Of a DNA stretch of 14,803 nt, positions 1 through 8,207 are shown in pieces (the first letter of the stretch is position 1; the number at the start of each line of letters is the position of its first letter). The stretch lies in the NCBI GenBank assembly GCA_937875275.1, contig CALNCC010000091.1, forward strand, positions 1 through 14,803, written 5' to 3'. A program made the translations under genes and the position numbers. The notes under the pieces were generated by a model. That model was not told the DNA's origin, ran no database searches, and saw only the letters and a program-made list of their open reading frames with translations. The DNA comes from an uncultured Dysgonomonas sp. (lineage in GTDB: Bacteria; Bacteroidota; Bacteroidia; Bacteroidales; Dysgonomonadaceae).

Positions 1-106
1 AATGCCTAATAAAGCAGAGAACTATGGAAAACAAACAAGTATCAGACAATCGTGAGATGTGGGCAATGGGGATTCCTAAATCGGAACGTAAATACTATAT
101 TCCTGC
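1..106 (+). repeat. Direct repeat copy A (leader and 5' end of small membrane gene 1)
   Basis: This segment matches 497-602 at a constant offset of 496 nt. I count two mismatches (56 G versus 552 A; 101 T versus 597 C). It covers 23 nt of leader and the first 28 codons. Both mismatches fall in third codon positions and are synonymous. Similarity drops abruptly after 106. The repeat begins at the window edge, so its true left end is unknown. Confidence 0.95.
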
Positions 107-353
107 TATTATCGGAGTTGTTCTTTTATGTATCTCGTTCTTTTTTGAGGCGGTCCGCACTGACACCGGTCGATTAGCAGTTGACGGATTCATGGTTCTG
201 CTGATGGCGTATATCATGGGCTATCTCAATTATAGAGGGATTAGAATAGCATGGAGAGAAAAGAGAGTCGACCTCAGATCAGTATGTATATCAATGATTA
301 TGTCGGGCGTTTTAATCGGAATTTTTTTGGCGCAATTTATTCTTGCATTTTGA
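24..353 (+). CDS. Small three-helix membrane protein, unknown function (paralog 1)
   Basis: I do not recognise this 109-aa protein. It has a polar, charged N-terminus (residues 1-23) followed by three hydrophobic segments at about 24-42, 51-70 and 87-109, so it is probably an inner-membrane protein with three helices. Short charged loops (REKR near residue 77) separate the last two helices. There is no signal peptide or lipobox. The next gene is a tandem paralog: the first 28 residues are identical and the rest about half identical, with GYLNYR, AW and SVCISM conserved. This copy has one extra residue in the second helix. The ATG at 24 is chosen because it is shared by both copies; an ATG at 2 opens only a short out-of-frame reading frame. 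Duplication and a clean reading frame support a real gene, but nothing indicates a function. Confidence 0.8.
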   Translation: MENKQVSDNREMWAMGIPKSERKYYIPAIIGVVLLCISFFFEAVRTDTGRLAVDGFMVLLMAYIMGYLNYRGIRIAWREKRVDLRSVCISMIMSGVLIGIFLAQFILAF

Positions 354-378
354 AAACAAATGGGTGTTGTCTCGCCCT

Positions 379-399
379 GAAATCTTAATCTAAGATTTC
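379..399 (+). terminator. Perfect 9-bp inverted repeat between the two paralogs
   Basis: GAAATCTTA and TAAGATTTC pair perfectly around a 3-nt loop, 26 nt after the stop of the first small gene. The stem is AT-rich and no clear run of T follows it, so it may be a weak terminator, an mRNA stability element or a processing site. Confidence 0.4.
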
Positions 400-496
400 A
401 TTTAAGGTTTGCCCAGCATAAACAAGTGCAAATTATTTCGGAAATCTACCATGCAAGTAAAAAACTTATTGTAACTTAGAGAACGTTTAATTTTAT

Positions 497-602
497 AATG
501 CCTAATAAAGCAGAGAACTATGGAAAACAAACAAGTATCAGACAATCGTGAAATGTGGGCAATGGGGATTCCTAAATCGGAACGTAAATACTATATCCCT
601 GC
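497..602 (+). repeat. Direct repeat copy B (leader and 5' end of small membrane gene 2)
   Basis: This is the second copy of the 106-nt near-identical block found at 1-106. It includes the 23 nt before the start codon as well as 28 codons. Conservation of synonymous sites and untranslated leader points to a recent duplication or gene conversion, or to a leader with its own function. Confidence 0.95.
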
Positions 603-861
603 ACTCATCGCTACAGTTGTTCTATGTGCGGCCCTTTTCTTCGATGCCACACGCACAAATATCGGTCAAATATTTTTTTACGGGTTGTCGGTTCCTTTGA
701 TGGCATATGCCGGTTACCTCAACTATCGGAGGTTAAAGACAGCATGGGCTGATAAGAGAACGGGATTCGGTTCGGTATGTATTTCTATGTTTTTGTCGGG
801 ACTATTAGTTGGTATCTTCATATTGCAAACCCTTTTAGCATATTTGAAAACAGGACTATGA
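520..861 (+). CDS. Small three-helix membrane protein, unknown function (paralog 2)
   Basis: This 113-aa protein is the tandem paralog of the preceding gene and has the same predicted layout. A charged N-terminus is followed by hydrophobic segments at about 24-42, 51-68 and 86-108, with an ADKR loop between the last two and a short polar tail (KTGL) absent from the first copy. Residues 1-28 are identical to paralog 1, after which the proteins diverge to about half identity while keeping GYLNYR, AW and SVCISM. The 166-nt gap to paralog 1 holds an inverted repeat, so the two may be transcribed together or separately. The gene ends 24 nt before a strong hairpin. I recognise no family; the even pattern of conservation suggests a folded and functional membrane protein. 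Confidence 0.8.
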   Translation: MENKQVSDNREMWAMGIPKSERKYYIPALIATVVLCAALFFDATRTNIGQIFFYGLSVPLMAYAGYLNYRRLKTAWADKRTGFGSVCISMFLSGLLVGIFILQTLLAYLKTGL

Positions 862-885
862 TTTCTCTACTACGTATAAAAAGCA

Positions 886-915
886 AACAAAGGCTGCCAT
901 CAGGCAGCCTTTGTT
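886..915. terminator. Bidirectional intrinsic terminator
   Basis: AACAAAGGCTGCC and GGCAGCCTTTGTT form a perfect 13-bp stem around a 4-nt ATCA loop. The stem is GC-rich at the top, with A-rich and T-rich flanks on both sides. It lies between the stop of the second small membrane gene (861) and the stop of the distal LRR lipoprotein gene (940), so it probably ends transcription from both directions and marks the 3' end of the B12 operon. Confidence 0.9.
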
Positions 916-939
916 ATTAAATACCGATATACAATATTT

Positions 940-3150
940 TTATTCTTGTGTCAGTTTACCGGCTTTTACCTCTTCATAAGTCGGATTATAGCCATTGTTA
1001 TATACCGACCATTGAGATTTACCGGTCAATTTTCCTACAACAGACTTCAGAGCCTCGTAAGAAACTAACGATCCAAACTTGCCTATTTCAACCGATCCGG
1101 CCGATTGCAGTTGTGGAAATCCACTTAGATCCGCAATCTGATTTGCACCCGTACCGTACTTTATGAGTTGAAACAAACCTCCGACAGTCTTCAATGCCGA
1201 AAAGTTAAATCCTTTGACATTACCCTCGAATCTGAAATCGTGTGTTACGGTTTCTAACAGAGGCATATTTGCGGCAACAATTGCTGTTGTCATTGCCGGG
1301 TAATAATAGACAACCTGTGCCGCCTTCTTCAGTTTAGGATACTGAACATCGCCGATCGTGTTATTATCTAAACGAACGAACAGTGTATCGGAAACCTCTT
1401 CCAAATCGGTAAATTCATACTTGCGGGGATAGAAACTCGTTGTTGTCTTCTTTCCACAATTCAGGTTTCCTTCTATCTTCTTCGTACCACTCAATACGAC
1501 AATACCATCGAGAGTGAGATTAGCCTTCAAAGTCTGATCACCGACTAAGGTAGCACCTATCGATCCATTGATATTGCCTCTGATAATTATATTCTCGGCA
1601 GCAACCCCTTTTATGTCATAATTAGCCGCAACCGAAGGAGTCAAATTCATATTCAATGTTGTTATATCTACATTCTTCAACGCGGATAAAGACAAACTGC
1701 TGCCCGATGTTGACAAAAATAGTTCGTCTATCGCTTTCAAATCTTTAATGCCGGCAACATCCGACAAACTATTCGAACTAAGAGTGATTTTCGCCCCCAC
1801 GGTACGCAGAGATTTCAATCCGTTCAGATTTGTATAATTACCCGATAGCGAGATTGTGCCACCAACAGAAGACAAAGCTTCTAAACCTTCGGTACCATTA
1901 AAGTAAGTGATTGGCCATTGTCCGAATGTGCGAGAAATGCTACCCCCGACACCCGCCAATGATTTGAACCCTGAGAAGTCGTCTGCGGTAACCGATTTAA
2001 GTGTAAAGTCTCCGCCAATATTTGTCAGTTGTTTCGCGTCTATCTCATCTGCCGCCGGCACATTGGTGTTTGCTATTTCAAATTTGCCTCCGACAGTTTT
2101 CAATTGAGGAAGATTGAGTTCCTGTAAATAATAACAGTTACCAAGCGCAAAGTCTTTGTAGATTGTCTCTAATTTATCAAATGAAATTTTCTTTGTATAT
2201 GTTCCGGCTTCAATTTCCTCTGTGGGATAATACTGACTTCCTTCTATCTTGATCGACTCAATAGTTTTCAGTTCGGGAAAACGGATTTCAGTAAGTGTCT
2301 TGTTTCTTCCCAGTACGATTTCTTTTGCAGTCGCCAATTTAGGAAATAAAAGGTCGGTATAGATCACATTGTTTGTATTTGCCCCTAACGACGCATTCAC
2401 ATTCAACAACAAACGACCTCCTAAGTTTGTCAATTCAGGGAAATTGATGCTAATCAAATTTGTTGGCGTTTTGTACTCTATGTCTCCGCCAATGGTGGCG
2501 ACAATCGGAAATTCAACATCCTCTATCAATGCACTGTTTATAATCAAGGTTCCGCCCAACTTTTGCAATGCCTTGAATTCATTCAACTCTTTTTTAGCGT
2601 AATTAGAGTTGACGATGATGTTGCCGGTTACACTTTTCAGAGAAGACAAAGCTGCCAATGACCGAATGGAATCTTCGTCGGACAACGCCACAGACTTACC
2701 AATAGTCAGTGTGCCGTCGATAGCCGACACCTGTCGAGCCGCAAAAGCATCTATCTCCGCCTGAGTAGATAACACGACACTGTTTTTCTCTACAATCGTA
2801 CTACGTGTCAACGAATATGTATAAGTCCTCTTGTCGTTGTTGTTATACGCTGTTACGGTGAATGTAACGCTTTTACTCCAATCCGATATTGTTGCAGGAT
2901 CGGGGCTTATGGTTGCATTCTCACTTATTTTATAATCGGGTACAAGCCCATCGAGTGAGATATTCTGAGGAACATCGACTGTGATCGCATTACCGCCAGT
3001 TATCTCGCCCTGATATACATCTTCGCCTTGCACCAAAGCAAAAGACGTAATGTAATTATCTTTTCCCGCAAAATCGCTGTCATCATCGCTACAACTAACC
3101 GCAACGAATGCGACAAGGAGCGATAGTATCATAAATTTCAAATTATTCAT
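940..3150 (-). CDS. Surface lipoprotein with Ig-like domain and leucine-rich (receptor L-domain-like) repeats, copy 2
   Basis: The 736-aa product starts with a lipoprotein signal peptide with Cys20 in a VSC lipobox, followed by SDDDSD, an acidic stretch typical of Bacteroidota lipoproteins sent to the cell surface. Residues about 28-115 form an Ig-like domain resembling Bacteroides DUF5018-type modules (SENATISPDPATI). From about 130 to 710 there is a solenoid of roughly 20-26-residue repeats of the form FPxLxxIGGxLxI, similar to receptor L-domain/LRR proteins. The tail has a YNPTYEE motif also present in the neighbouring paralog. It is the last gene of the riboswitch-headed operon, 16 nt after its paralog, and ends 25 nt from the terminator. 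Placement suggests a part in corrinoid acquisition, such as capture, scaffolding or contact with a host or dietary carrier. That role is inference; LRR lipoproteins also act as adhesins. Confidence 0.9.
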   Translation of the reverse strand: MNNLKFMILSLLVAFVAVSCSDDDSDFAGKDNYITSFALVQGEDVYQGEITGGNAITVDVPQNISLDGLVPDYKISENATISPDPATISDWSKSVTFTVTAYNNNDKRTYTYSLTRSTIVEKNSVVLSTQAEIDAFAARQVSAIDGTLTIGKSVALSDEDSIRSLAALSSLKSVTGNIIVNSNYAKKELNEFKALQKLGGTLIINSALIEDVEFPIVATIGGDIEYKTPTNLISINFPELTNLGGRLLLNVNASLGANTNNVIYTDLLFPKLATAKEIVLGRNKTLTEIRFPELKTIESIKIEGSQYYPTEEIEAGTYTKKISFDKLETIYKDFALGNCYYLQELNLPQLKTVGGKFEIANTNVPAADEIDAKQLTNIGGDFTLKSVTADDFSGFKSLAGVGGSISRTFGQWPITYFNGTEGLEALSSVGGTISLSGNYTNLNGLKSLRTVGAKITLSSNSLSDVAGIKDLKAIDELFLSTSGSSLSLSALKNVDITTLNMNLTPSVAANYDIKGVAAENIIIRGNINGSIGATLVGDQTLKANLTLDGIVVLSGTKKIEGNLNCGKKTTTSFYPRKYEFTDLEEVSDTLFVRLDNNTIGDVQYPKLKKAAQVVYYYPAMTTAIVAANMPLLETVTHDFRFEGNVKGFNFSALKTVGGLFQLIKYGTGANQIADLSGFPQLQSAGSVEIGKFGSLVSYEALKSVVGKLTGKSQWSVYNNGYNPTYEEVKAGKLTQE

Positions 3151-3166
3151 TTCTTTTTCTGTTTAT

Positions 3167-5233
3167 TTAGTTCTGAGTCTTTGTCCATTCCCCGTTGCTC
3201 AATTGGTCATAAGTCGGGTTATACAAGTTGCCGGAGGCATTCCATGTCTCGGCGGTCAATGACGGTACAATCTTCTTAATTCCCTCGAATGAAGATAGGG
3301 CTGTGAAGTATTTAATTTCCATACTGCCAACTTTCTCCAATGTAGAGAATCCGTCAAGATTCGCCAATTTGGTATTTGCGCTCGACGAAGTCGCCGAATT
3401 AGGATATATGCCCAAAGCACCCTCTACGGTTTTCAGACTTGGAAATAACAATTCTGTCAAGCTATAATTGGCTCCAAATCCGGCAATAACAACCATATTG
3501 CCACCAACAGAAACCATATTGTTGAGCTTGAGCGTATTCAAATCACGCACATATGACATTGTGAGAGTAAAATTGCCTGTTACTTCCTTCACACCTGATA
3601 TCTCCATTGTAGGATTAGTCTGCGTTCCCGAAATATAAAAATCGACATTGCCATTTACCTTATTCAGCTTCGGCATATTGAACACTGATGGTCCGGAAAG
3701 TGAAAAATCTCCATTTACAGTTTCCAGATCAGGCATATTGAACTCTTTGGTTACACAATACACTTTCCCCACTTCTTTGAACCCTTGCATTGTAGGGAAA
3801 ACAAAATCGGATACCGCTGTATTCGAGAATGTTATATCTCCGGCAAAGACATCGTCTCCCATGATCGTACATCCCGAATACATGTCGGATGCAATAGTCA
3901 ACAAACCTATCTCCATACCACGAAGATCGACTTCGGGATAATTACCTTCGAGCTGCAATGTACCGGCTTTCTTGAGCGATTGAGGCAGTGGGTTTCCGTC
4001 CACCTTATTGTTTATTTTTAACAATCCGCCTACGGTCTCCAATTTGGTAAGATTCTGAAGTTTGAAATCAGTAACCGTTACAGTCAGGTCTCCGTCCACA
4101 CTCTTCAGTTCGGAAAAATTGACTGAGGCCTTTTTCGATGACTTCACATTCACTCCCCCTACCGACTTCAATGATGCGAAGTTGAGGTCTACATACGGAT
4201 TATCGGCAAGACTAAGATTTCCCTCGATCTGCTCTAATTTAGGCAAATACATCAGCCCTATAGATTTTGTCGATGCCATCGAGATTGTTCCGCATTTTTC
4301 CAATTGGGGAAAGCCTACCGAACTTAATTGCACAGTTGCTTTACTGTCGGCACGAGCAATAGATATAGCTCCTCCGATAGTTTTCAGTTGTTGAAAATTC
4401 AATCCGGTAAGAATACTTGCTCCTTGTATGGTGTACGTAAAATTATAGCCTATCGTTTGCAACGACGGAAATTCCACCGTTTTTGCTGAAGTGTTTACGG
4501 ATAACGATCCCCCTATTTTCCTTAATTTTGGAACCGAAACAACAAAGATATTGTTGCCGACGATCGACACATCGGCTTTTACTTCTTCGAGTGAAGACAT
4601 TGTGAAATCGATAAGGCTGTCGACCGAGTTGATCTGTACCGATCCTACCGTTCTCAGATTGTCAAGCCCAGTCAATGCATCGCCTCGATAGGCATTGTTG
4701 ATGACAAGGTTTCCATTAATCTCCTTCAAGTCGCGAAGCGACTCTAACGAACGGATAATATCTGTTGTTGCCTCAAGTCCGATAATAAGGTCTCCGCTTA
4801 TCGAAGAATAGCCTTTTGCCGCCAATTCTTCTACTTGTGCTTGAGAGTTAAGAACCACAGATCCTTCCGACACGACGGCAGATCTGTTGATTCGATATTT
4901 ATAAGCACGTCCTTTTTTGTTATGCGACGATATCACAAAAGCTGTTTCGGTGTTCCAGTCTGTTATCGTAGCCGGATCGGGGCTTATAGTTGCATTCTCG
5001 CTCAGGGTATATTCTGCTGTAGCATTGTTGAGCGATACACCTATGGGCGCGTTGAGGATAAATTCATCGCCACGAATAACCGAAGAATATACCGCATCGC
5101 CTTGCTTCAAAGAGAACGAGAGAATATAATTGTCTGTTCCTTCAAAGTCATCATTCTCCTCATCACTGCATCCGGCTGCCAGTATGACTGATAAGAAGCT
5201 GATAAATAATATATTGATTATATTTTTATTCAT
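3167..5233 (-). CDS. Surface lipoprotein with Ig-like domain and leucine-rich (receptor L-domain-like) repeats, copy 1
   Basis: The 688-aa product has a lipoprotein signal peptide with Cys22 (AAGC) followed by SDEENDD, again an acidic surface-export type start. An Ig-like domain at about 30-118 contains the same SENATISPDPATITDW core as the next gene. A long LRR-like solenoid follows (about 125-665), with recurring FPxLxxVGG, MPDLETVNG and LKSVGG units. The tail (NLYNPTYDQL) matches the tail of copy 2. The two proteins are clearly paralogs but differ in length and in most repeat sequences, so the duplication is old or one copy has diversified. The start lies 5 nt after the stop of the PKD lipoprotein gene, behind an AT-rich stretch, which indicates co-transcription under the B12 riboswitch. 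No catalytic motif is visible. A binding or scaffolding role at the outer surface is the most economical reading. Confidence 0.9.
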   Translation of the reverse strand: MNKNIINILFISFLSVILAAGCSDEENDDFEGTDNYILSFSLKQGDAVYSSVIRGDEFILNAPIGVSLNNATAEYTLSENATISPDPATITDWNTETAFVISSHNKKGRAYKYRINRSAVVSEGSVVLNSQAQVEELAAKGYSSISGDLIIGLEATTDIIRSLESLRDLKEINGNLVINNAYRGDALTGLDNLRTVGSVQINSVDSLIDFTMSSLEEVKADVSIVGNNIFVVSVPKLRKIGGSLSVNTSAKTVEFPSLQTIGYNFTYTIQGASILTGLNFQQLKTIGGAISIARADSKATVQLSSVGFPQLEKCGTISMASTKSIGLMYLPKLEQIEGNLSLADNPYVDLNFASLKSVGGVNVKSSKKASVNFSELKSVDGDLTVTVTDFKLQNLTKLETVGGLLKINNKVDGNPLPQSLKKAGTLQLEGNYPEVDLRGMEIGLLTIASDMYSGCTIMGDDVFAGDITFSNTAVSDFVFPTMQGFKEVGKVYCVTKEFNMPDLETVNGDFSLSGPSVFNMPKLNKVNGNVDFYISGTQTNPTMEISGVKEVTGNFTLTMSYVRDLNTLKLNNMVSVGGNMVVIAGFGANYSLTELLFPSLKTVEGALGIYPNSATSSSANTKLANLDGFSTLEKVGSMEIKYFTALSSFEGIKKIVPSLTAETWNASGNLYNPTYDQLSNGEWTKTQN

Positions 5234-5238
5234 TGTTT

Positions 5239-6969
5239 TTAATTTTTAAGTTTCATTTTGTAATCTACAGGACACTTAGGTTCGGTTGAGATTTCTCCTA
5301 CCGCCGCACCTTTGGCTTGCTGGGCTGTATGTACTTTTATAAAGTCGATATATTTAAGATTTGCCGGAGAACCATCTTGCTGGATAGCATCTTCGAGATA
5401 CAACCCTTCGCGAGTATTGATGTTATCGGCATATCCCCAGTCGTAGCTTTGATTATATTCTATACCATTGTTTGTAAACGAGCTTGCCAGGTAAGTGCCG
5501 GTAAGGGTGTACGACTCTTCGGTCATAAACATCGGGAAGTATGATTTCTGGTTGTGATATCCATTATTATCAATAGAACCCGTACGCCCGTTGCTGTCGA
5601 TCCAAACGATGTTGGAGTTATCCTTGCTGGGGCGGAAGTATGTCATGGTGAAGCGTTGTGTGGCTGTTGGTTTTCCGGTTTCACTACCAGCCAACTCATA
5701 CCAAGTATCGTCAGGCAAACCGTTACCGTTCTCGTCTTGCATCACCCATATGATACCGGGTTCGCCCCATCCGGCAAACGCATTTCCTCCAACGTCCAAG
5801 TCAGGACCATCGAGATTTTCCACACTGTGATCGAATCCGAATATTATATATCCGCCAAATGCTCCGATAGAAGCAAGATAACTCGCCGAGGGATAGGTAT
5901 TTTTGCTAACCAAAGTATGAATTGTTAGTCTCGCATCTTCGGCTTTAGAATTTTCCTGATAGTTTACAAACTGACCGGGTGCAGGTATAAACTCAAAACA
6001 GGTATTTGACCAATATTTACTGCTTTCAGTCAATTTATGGAAATAGGTTCCCTCGGGAGGAGTGCACACAACTTTTACTTTTGTGGAGGCTGTACCTCCT
6101 GTGCCCGTTCCGGTTACGGAGACTATATATTCTCCTTGTGCCGCAGGCTTGAAATTAAAATATTCGCCGGTTACTCCCGATTGAGCTGCTCCGTCTACCG
6201 CCCATTCATACACAACATTGTCGCCCATATGCATTTTTACGGGAGCCATCACCAATGTTTTGCCGATAGGAACGCTCATCTTGCGCATTGCATTCGGGTC
6301 TTTAAATTCGGATGGTACGATATAGCGACCGTTATCAAAAAAGAGTGTTGCCGTCGGCTCGGGCAATACAGACATCCCAAAGTTTATACTGCTGACGCCG
6401 TCCATATTAGATACCTTGAGCGACATGTTGAAAGTATTCACTACCGTTCCCGTGAACACATATACCGAGTCGGTGCTTATCACTTCGCCGTCGGCAGCCA
6501 TCCATTCAAACTTTGTGCTTGCATCGGTATATTCGACCGTAGCTGCCAACTCGGTTGCCTTGCCAAGAAAGGCAACCTGCTCTGCCCCGAAACTGATTTG
6601 TGGAGGCAGTTTATCTACCACCGAGAGTTTTACTTGCTCTACGGCAGTTCCATTCTCGGCTATCACCTTCAAGGTAAGGAAACTCTCGGAAAGAGTTTCT
6701 CCTTTGAATAAGAATGACGACTCAGACGACACTATGTTTCCATCTATTGTCCACACATAAATCGGATTGATGGCTTTTGCCACAGCGGGTTCGATGATAA
6801 TTTCATTCCCTAATTTCACTTTGTATTCATCTGTCGAAAACTGAATGGTAATGCTCTCTGCGTTATTGTCATCTTTCGCATCATCATCATTGTCCGAGCA
6901 AGAGAATAGTGCCGACATACCTATGGATATCGTCAGCAACAAAAATCTAAATCTGTACAAATGTTTCAT
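5239..6969 (-). CDS. Surface lipoprotein with Ig/PKD-like domains and a conserved C-terminal domain, B12-locus accessory protein
   Basis: The 576-aa product has a lipoprotein signal peptide with Cys24 (LFSC) followed by SDNDDD. Three Ig/PKD-like beta-sandwich modules follow at about 40-118, 122-200 and 206-298, each with a PKD-like W or Y core (YVWTIDG, FEWMAADG, YEWAVDG). The C-terminal domain (about 305-576) contains GGYIIFGFDHSVEN, GNAFAGWGEPGIIWVMQDEN, GNGLPDDTWYELAGSE and a late DFIKVHTAQQ stretch. From memory, proteins with this C-terminal domain are found beside btuB/btuG in Bacteroides B12 loci, usually annotated as cell-surface or PKD proteins. It may bind corrinoid or dock on the BtuBG complex; whether it is related to the described BtuH family cannot be decided here. 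The gene starts 41 nt after btuG, inside the same transcription unit. The DENGNGLPDD segment resembles a calcium-binding loop. Confidence 0.88.
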   Translation of the reverse strand: MKHLYRFRFLLLTISIGMSALFSCSDNDDDAKDDNNAESITIQFSTDEYKVKLGNEIIIEPAVAKAINPIYVWTIDGNIVSSESSFLFKGETLSESFLTLKVIAENGTAVEQVKLSVVDKLPPQISFGAEQVAFLGKATELAATVEYTDASTKFEWMAADGEVISTDSVYVFTGTVVNTFNMSLKVSNMDGVSSINFGMSVLPEPTATLFFDNGRYIVPSEFKDPNAMRKMSVPIGKTLVMAPVKMHMGDNVVYEWAVDGAAQSGVTGEYFNFKPAAQGEYIVSVTGTGTGGTASTKVKVVCTPPEGTYFHKLTESSKYWSNTCFEFIPAPGQFVNYQENSKAEDARLTIHTLVSKNTYPSASYLASIGAFGGYIIFGFDHSVENLDGPDLDVGGNAFAGWGEPGIIWVMQDENGNGLPDDTWYELAGSETGKPTATQRFTMTYFRPSKDNSNIVWIDSNGRTGSIDNNGYHNQKSYFPMFMTEESYTLTGTYLASSFTNNGIEYNQSYDWGYADNINTREGLYLEDAIQQDGSPANLKYIDFIKVHTAQQAKGAAVGEISTEPKCPVDYKMKLKN

Positions 6970-7010
6970 AATTGATTAATTAATAATATATATTGCTTTT
7001 TCTTCTGATC

Positions 7011-8204
7011 TCAATTTCCGCTCATCACACCGGTCAGTTTGAGTGCTCTGTCGGTGAATACAATGTGTGCCGGTATATCGCCCGTCATCACTTCCCATTT
7101 CTTTTTGCCATCGGGCGTAAAACAATAGAGTGTACCGGGGCTGACATAATCTTTCGCATCGGTTACGAATATTTCTTTCGTATCGGGATGGATAGCCAAT
7201 CCGTAAGGGATGGTAATGAATTTGTCTGTACCATCGGTTATAAAGTTGCGAGTAACAACGCTCTGTGTACGGGTGTTGATGATACCATAGGTTATGGTAT
7301 TCTTACCTGTCAGATGACTCCATTCGGTACTGTACACATAGATAGAATCGCCGCTGGCAGTCATATTGCTGCAAGGCAGATCGAGCACCTTGCTTATCTT
7401 GTCGTTTCGGTCTATTATGTAAGTCTTAGATTTCACGTACTTATAGTCGCCACGCGAACTCACATAAATATTACCATAACTATCCAATTCTAAGCGATGC
7501 AAATTGATGCCAACCGTAATTTTTTTCTCTTCTTCGAACGTATCGAGATTGATTACCGAAACGGTTTTATCGTAGTTGGGAACCCTGTATCCGCCCGAAT
7601 TGGCGACATAGAGCTTATTGTCTCTTATCACCATCTCTTCGGGTTGATAGCCTACCGAGCATTCGCCTACGATAGACATATCTGTTGTATCTATCTTGAC
7701 CACACAGCCTAATGGTGTGTTAGGTTCTATCTTGACCGGTCCATTATATGCACTCACATAGGCGTATCCCTTGTCGAAAACGATGTAGCGGCAATTGGTT
7801 ACCGTGATACTGTTTTCGTGTTTCCCCGTGTTTTTGTTCATCACCTCTACGTAGTGCGACACATTGATGACTGCATAGAGCTTGTTGCCATATATCTGTA
7901 TATCGTTGCCTACGTCGCCCAATTCTAATGGCATATTAGGATTGATGGTCGGATATATGTTTCGGTAATACGACCCCGACTCTGAGTCGAAATAGTCGAT
8001 AGACGATTTATTACTTCCCATATTCGCCTCGTTGAGCAGGAAGAACCCCTTGACGGGTCCGTCATATTTCTCAGGCTTGGTTACAGGCACTTCTATCGCT
8101 CCCGACAACTCATCATCATCGCCTCGGCAAGAAGCAAATACCGCAGTCAATATCAACAACAGCAGCATATACTTTAGTTTTCTCATTCCTTTGTTTACCC
8201 TCAT
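7011..8204 (-). CDS. btuG: BtuG-type surface beta-propeller lipoprotein, cobalamin capture
   Basis: The 397-aa product resembles the YncE/DUF5074-type propeller lipoproteins known as BtuG in Bacteroides, which bind B12 extremely tightly at the surface and form a lid on BtuB. Visible family segments are FFLLNEANMGSNKSSIDYFD, ELGDVGNDIQIYGNKLYAVI, NCRYIVFDKGYAYVS, GYQPEEMVIRDNKLYVANSG, GYRVPNYDKTVSVINL and IPYGLAIHPDTKEIFVTDA, one to each propeller blade or blade junction. The signal peptide ends at Cys26 (FASC) and is followed by RGDDDE, consistent with surface export. The ATG at 8204 lies 3 nt after the btuB stop; an in-frame ATG at 8186 (MRKLKY) would give a more usual signal peptide and cannot be excluded. 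Tight coupling to btuB and control by the B12 riboswitch agree with the assignment. Confidence 0.95.
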   Translation of the reverse strand: MRVNKGMRKLKYMLLLLILTAVFASCRGDDDELSGAIEVPVTKPEKYDGPVKGFFLLNEANMGSNKSSIDYFDSESGSYYRNIYPTINPNMPLELGDVGNDIQIYGNKLYAVINVSHYVEVMNKNTGKHENSITVTNCRYIVFDKGYAYVSAYNGPVKIEPNTPLGCVVKIDTTDMSIVGECSVGYQPEEMVIRDNKLYVANSGGYRVPNYDKTVSVINLDTFEEEKKITVGINLHRLELDSYGNIYVSSRGDYKYVKSKTYIIDRNDKISKVLDLPCSNMTASGDSIYVYSTEWSHLTGKNTITYGIINTRTQSVVTRNFITDGTDKFITIPYGLAIHPDTKEIFVTDAKDYVSPGTLYCFTPDGKKKWEVMTGDIPAHIVFTDRALKLTGVMSGN

Positions 8205-8207
8205 TTT

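Noticed and set aside
1..861. Repeated heads as an invertible (phase-variable) cassette
   Set aside because: The copies are direct, not inverted, and no recombinase gene or inverted site flanks them within the window.
940..5233. Long repeated arrays in the LRR genes as DNA tandem repeats or phase-variable tracts
   Set aside because: The repeats are degenerate protein repeats with variable spacing; I see no exact DNA tandem repeats or homopolymer tracts that would cause slippage.
6037..6711. Plus-strand open frame of 224 codons inside the PKD lipoprotein gene
   Set aside because: It is antisense to a clear lipoprotein gene, has a composition rich in Cys, His and Arg, shows no domain, and is a shadow frame.
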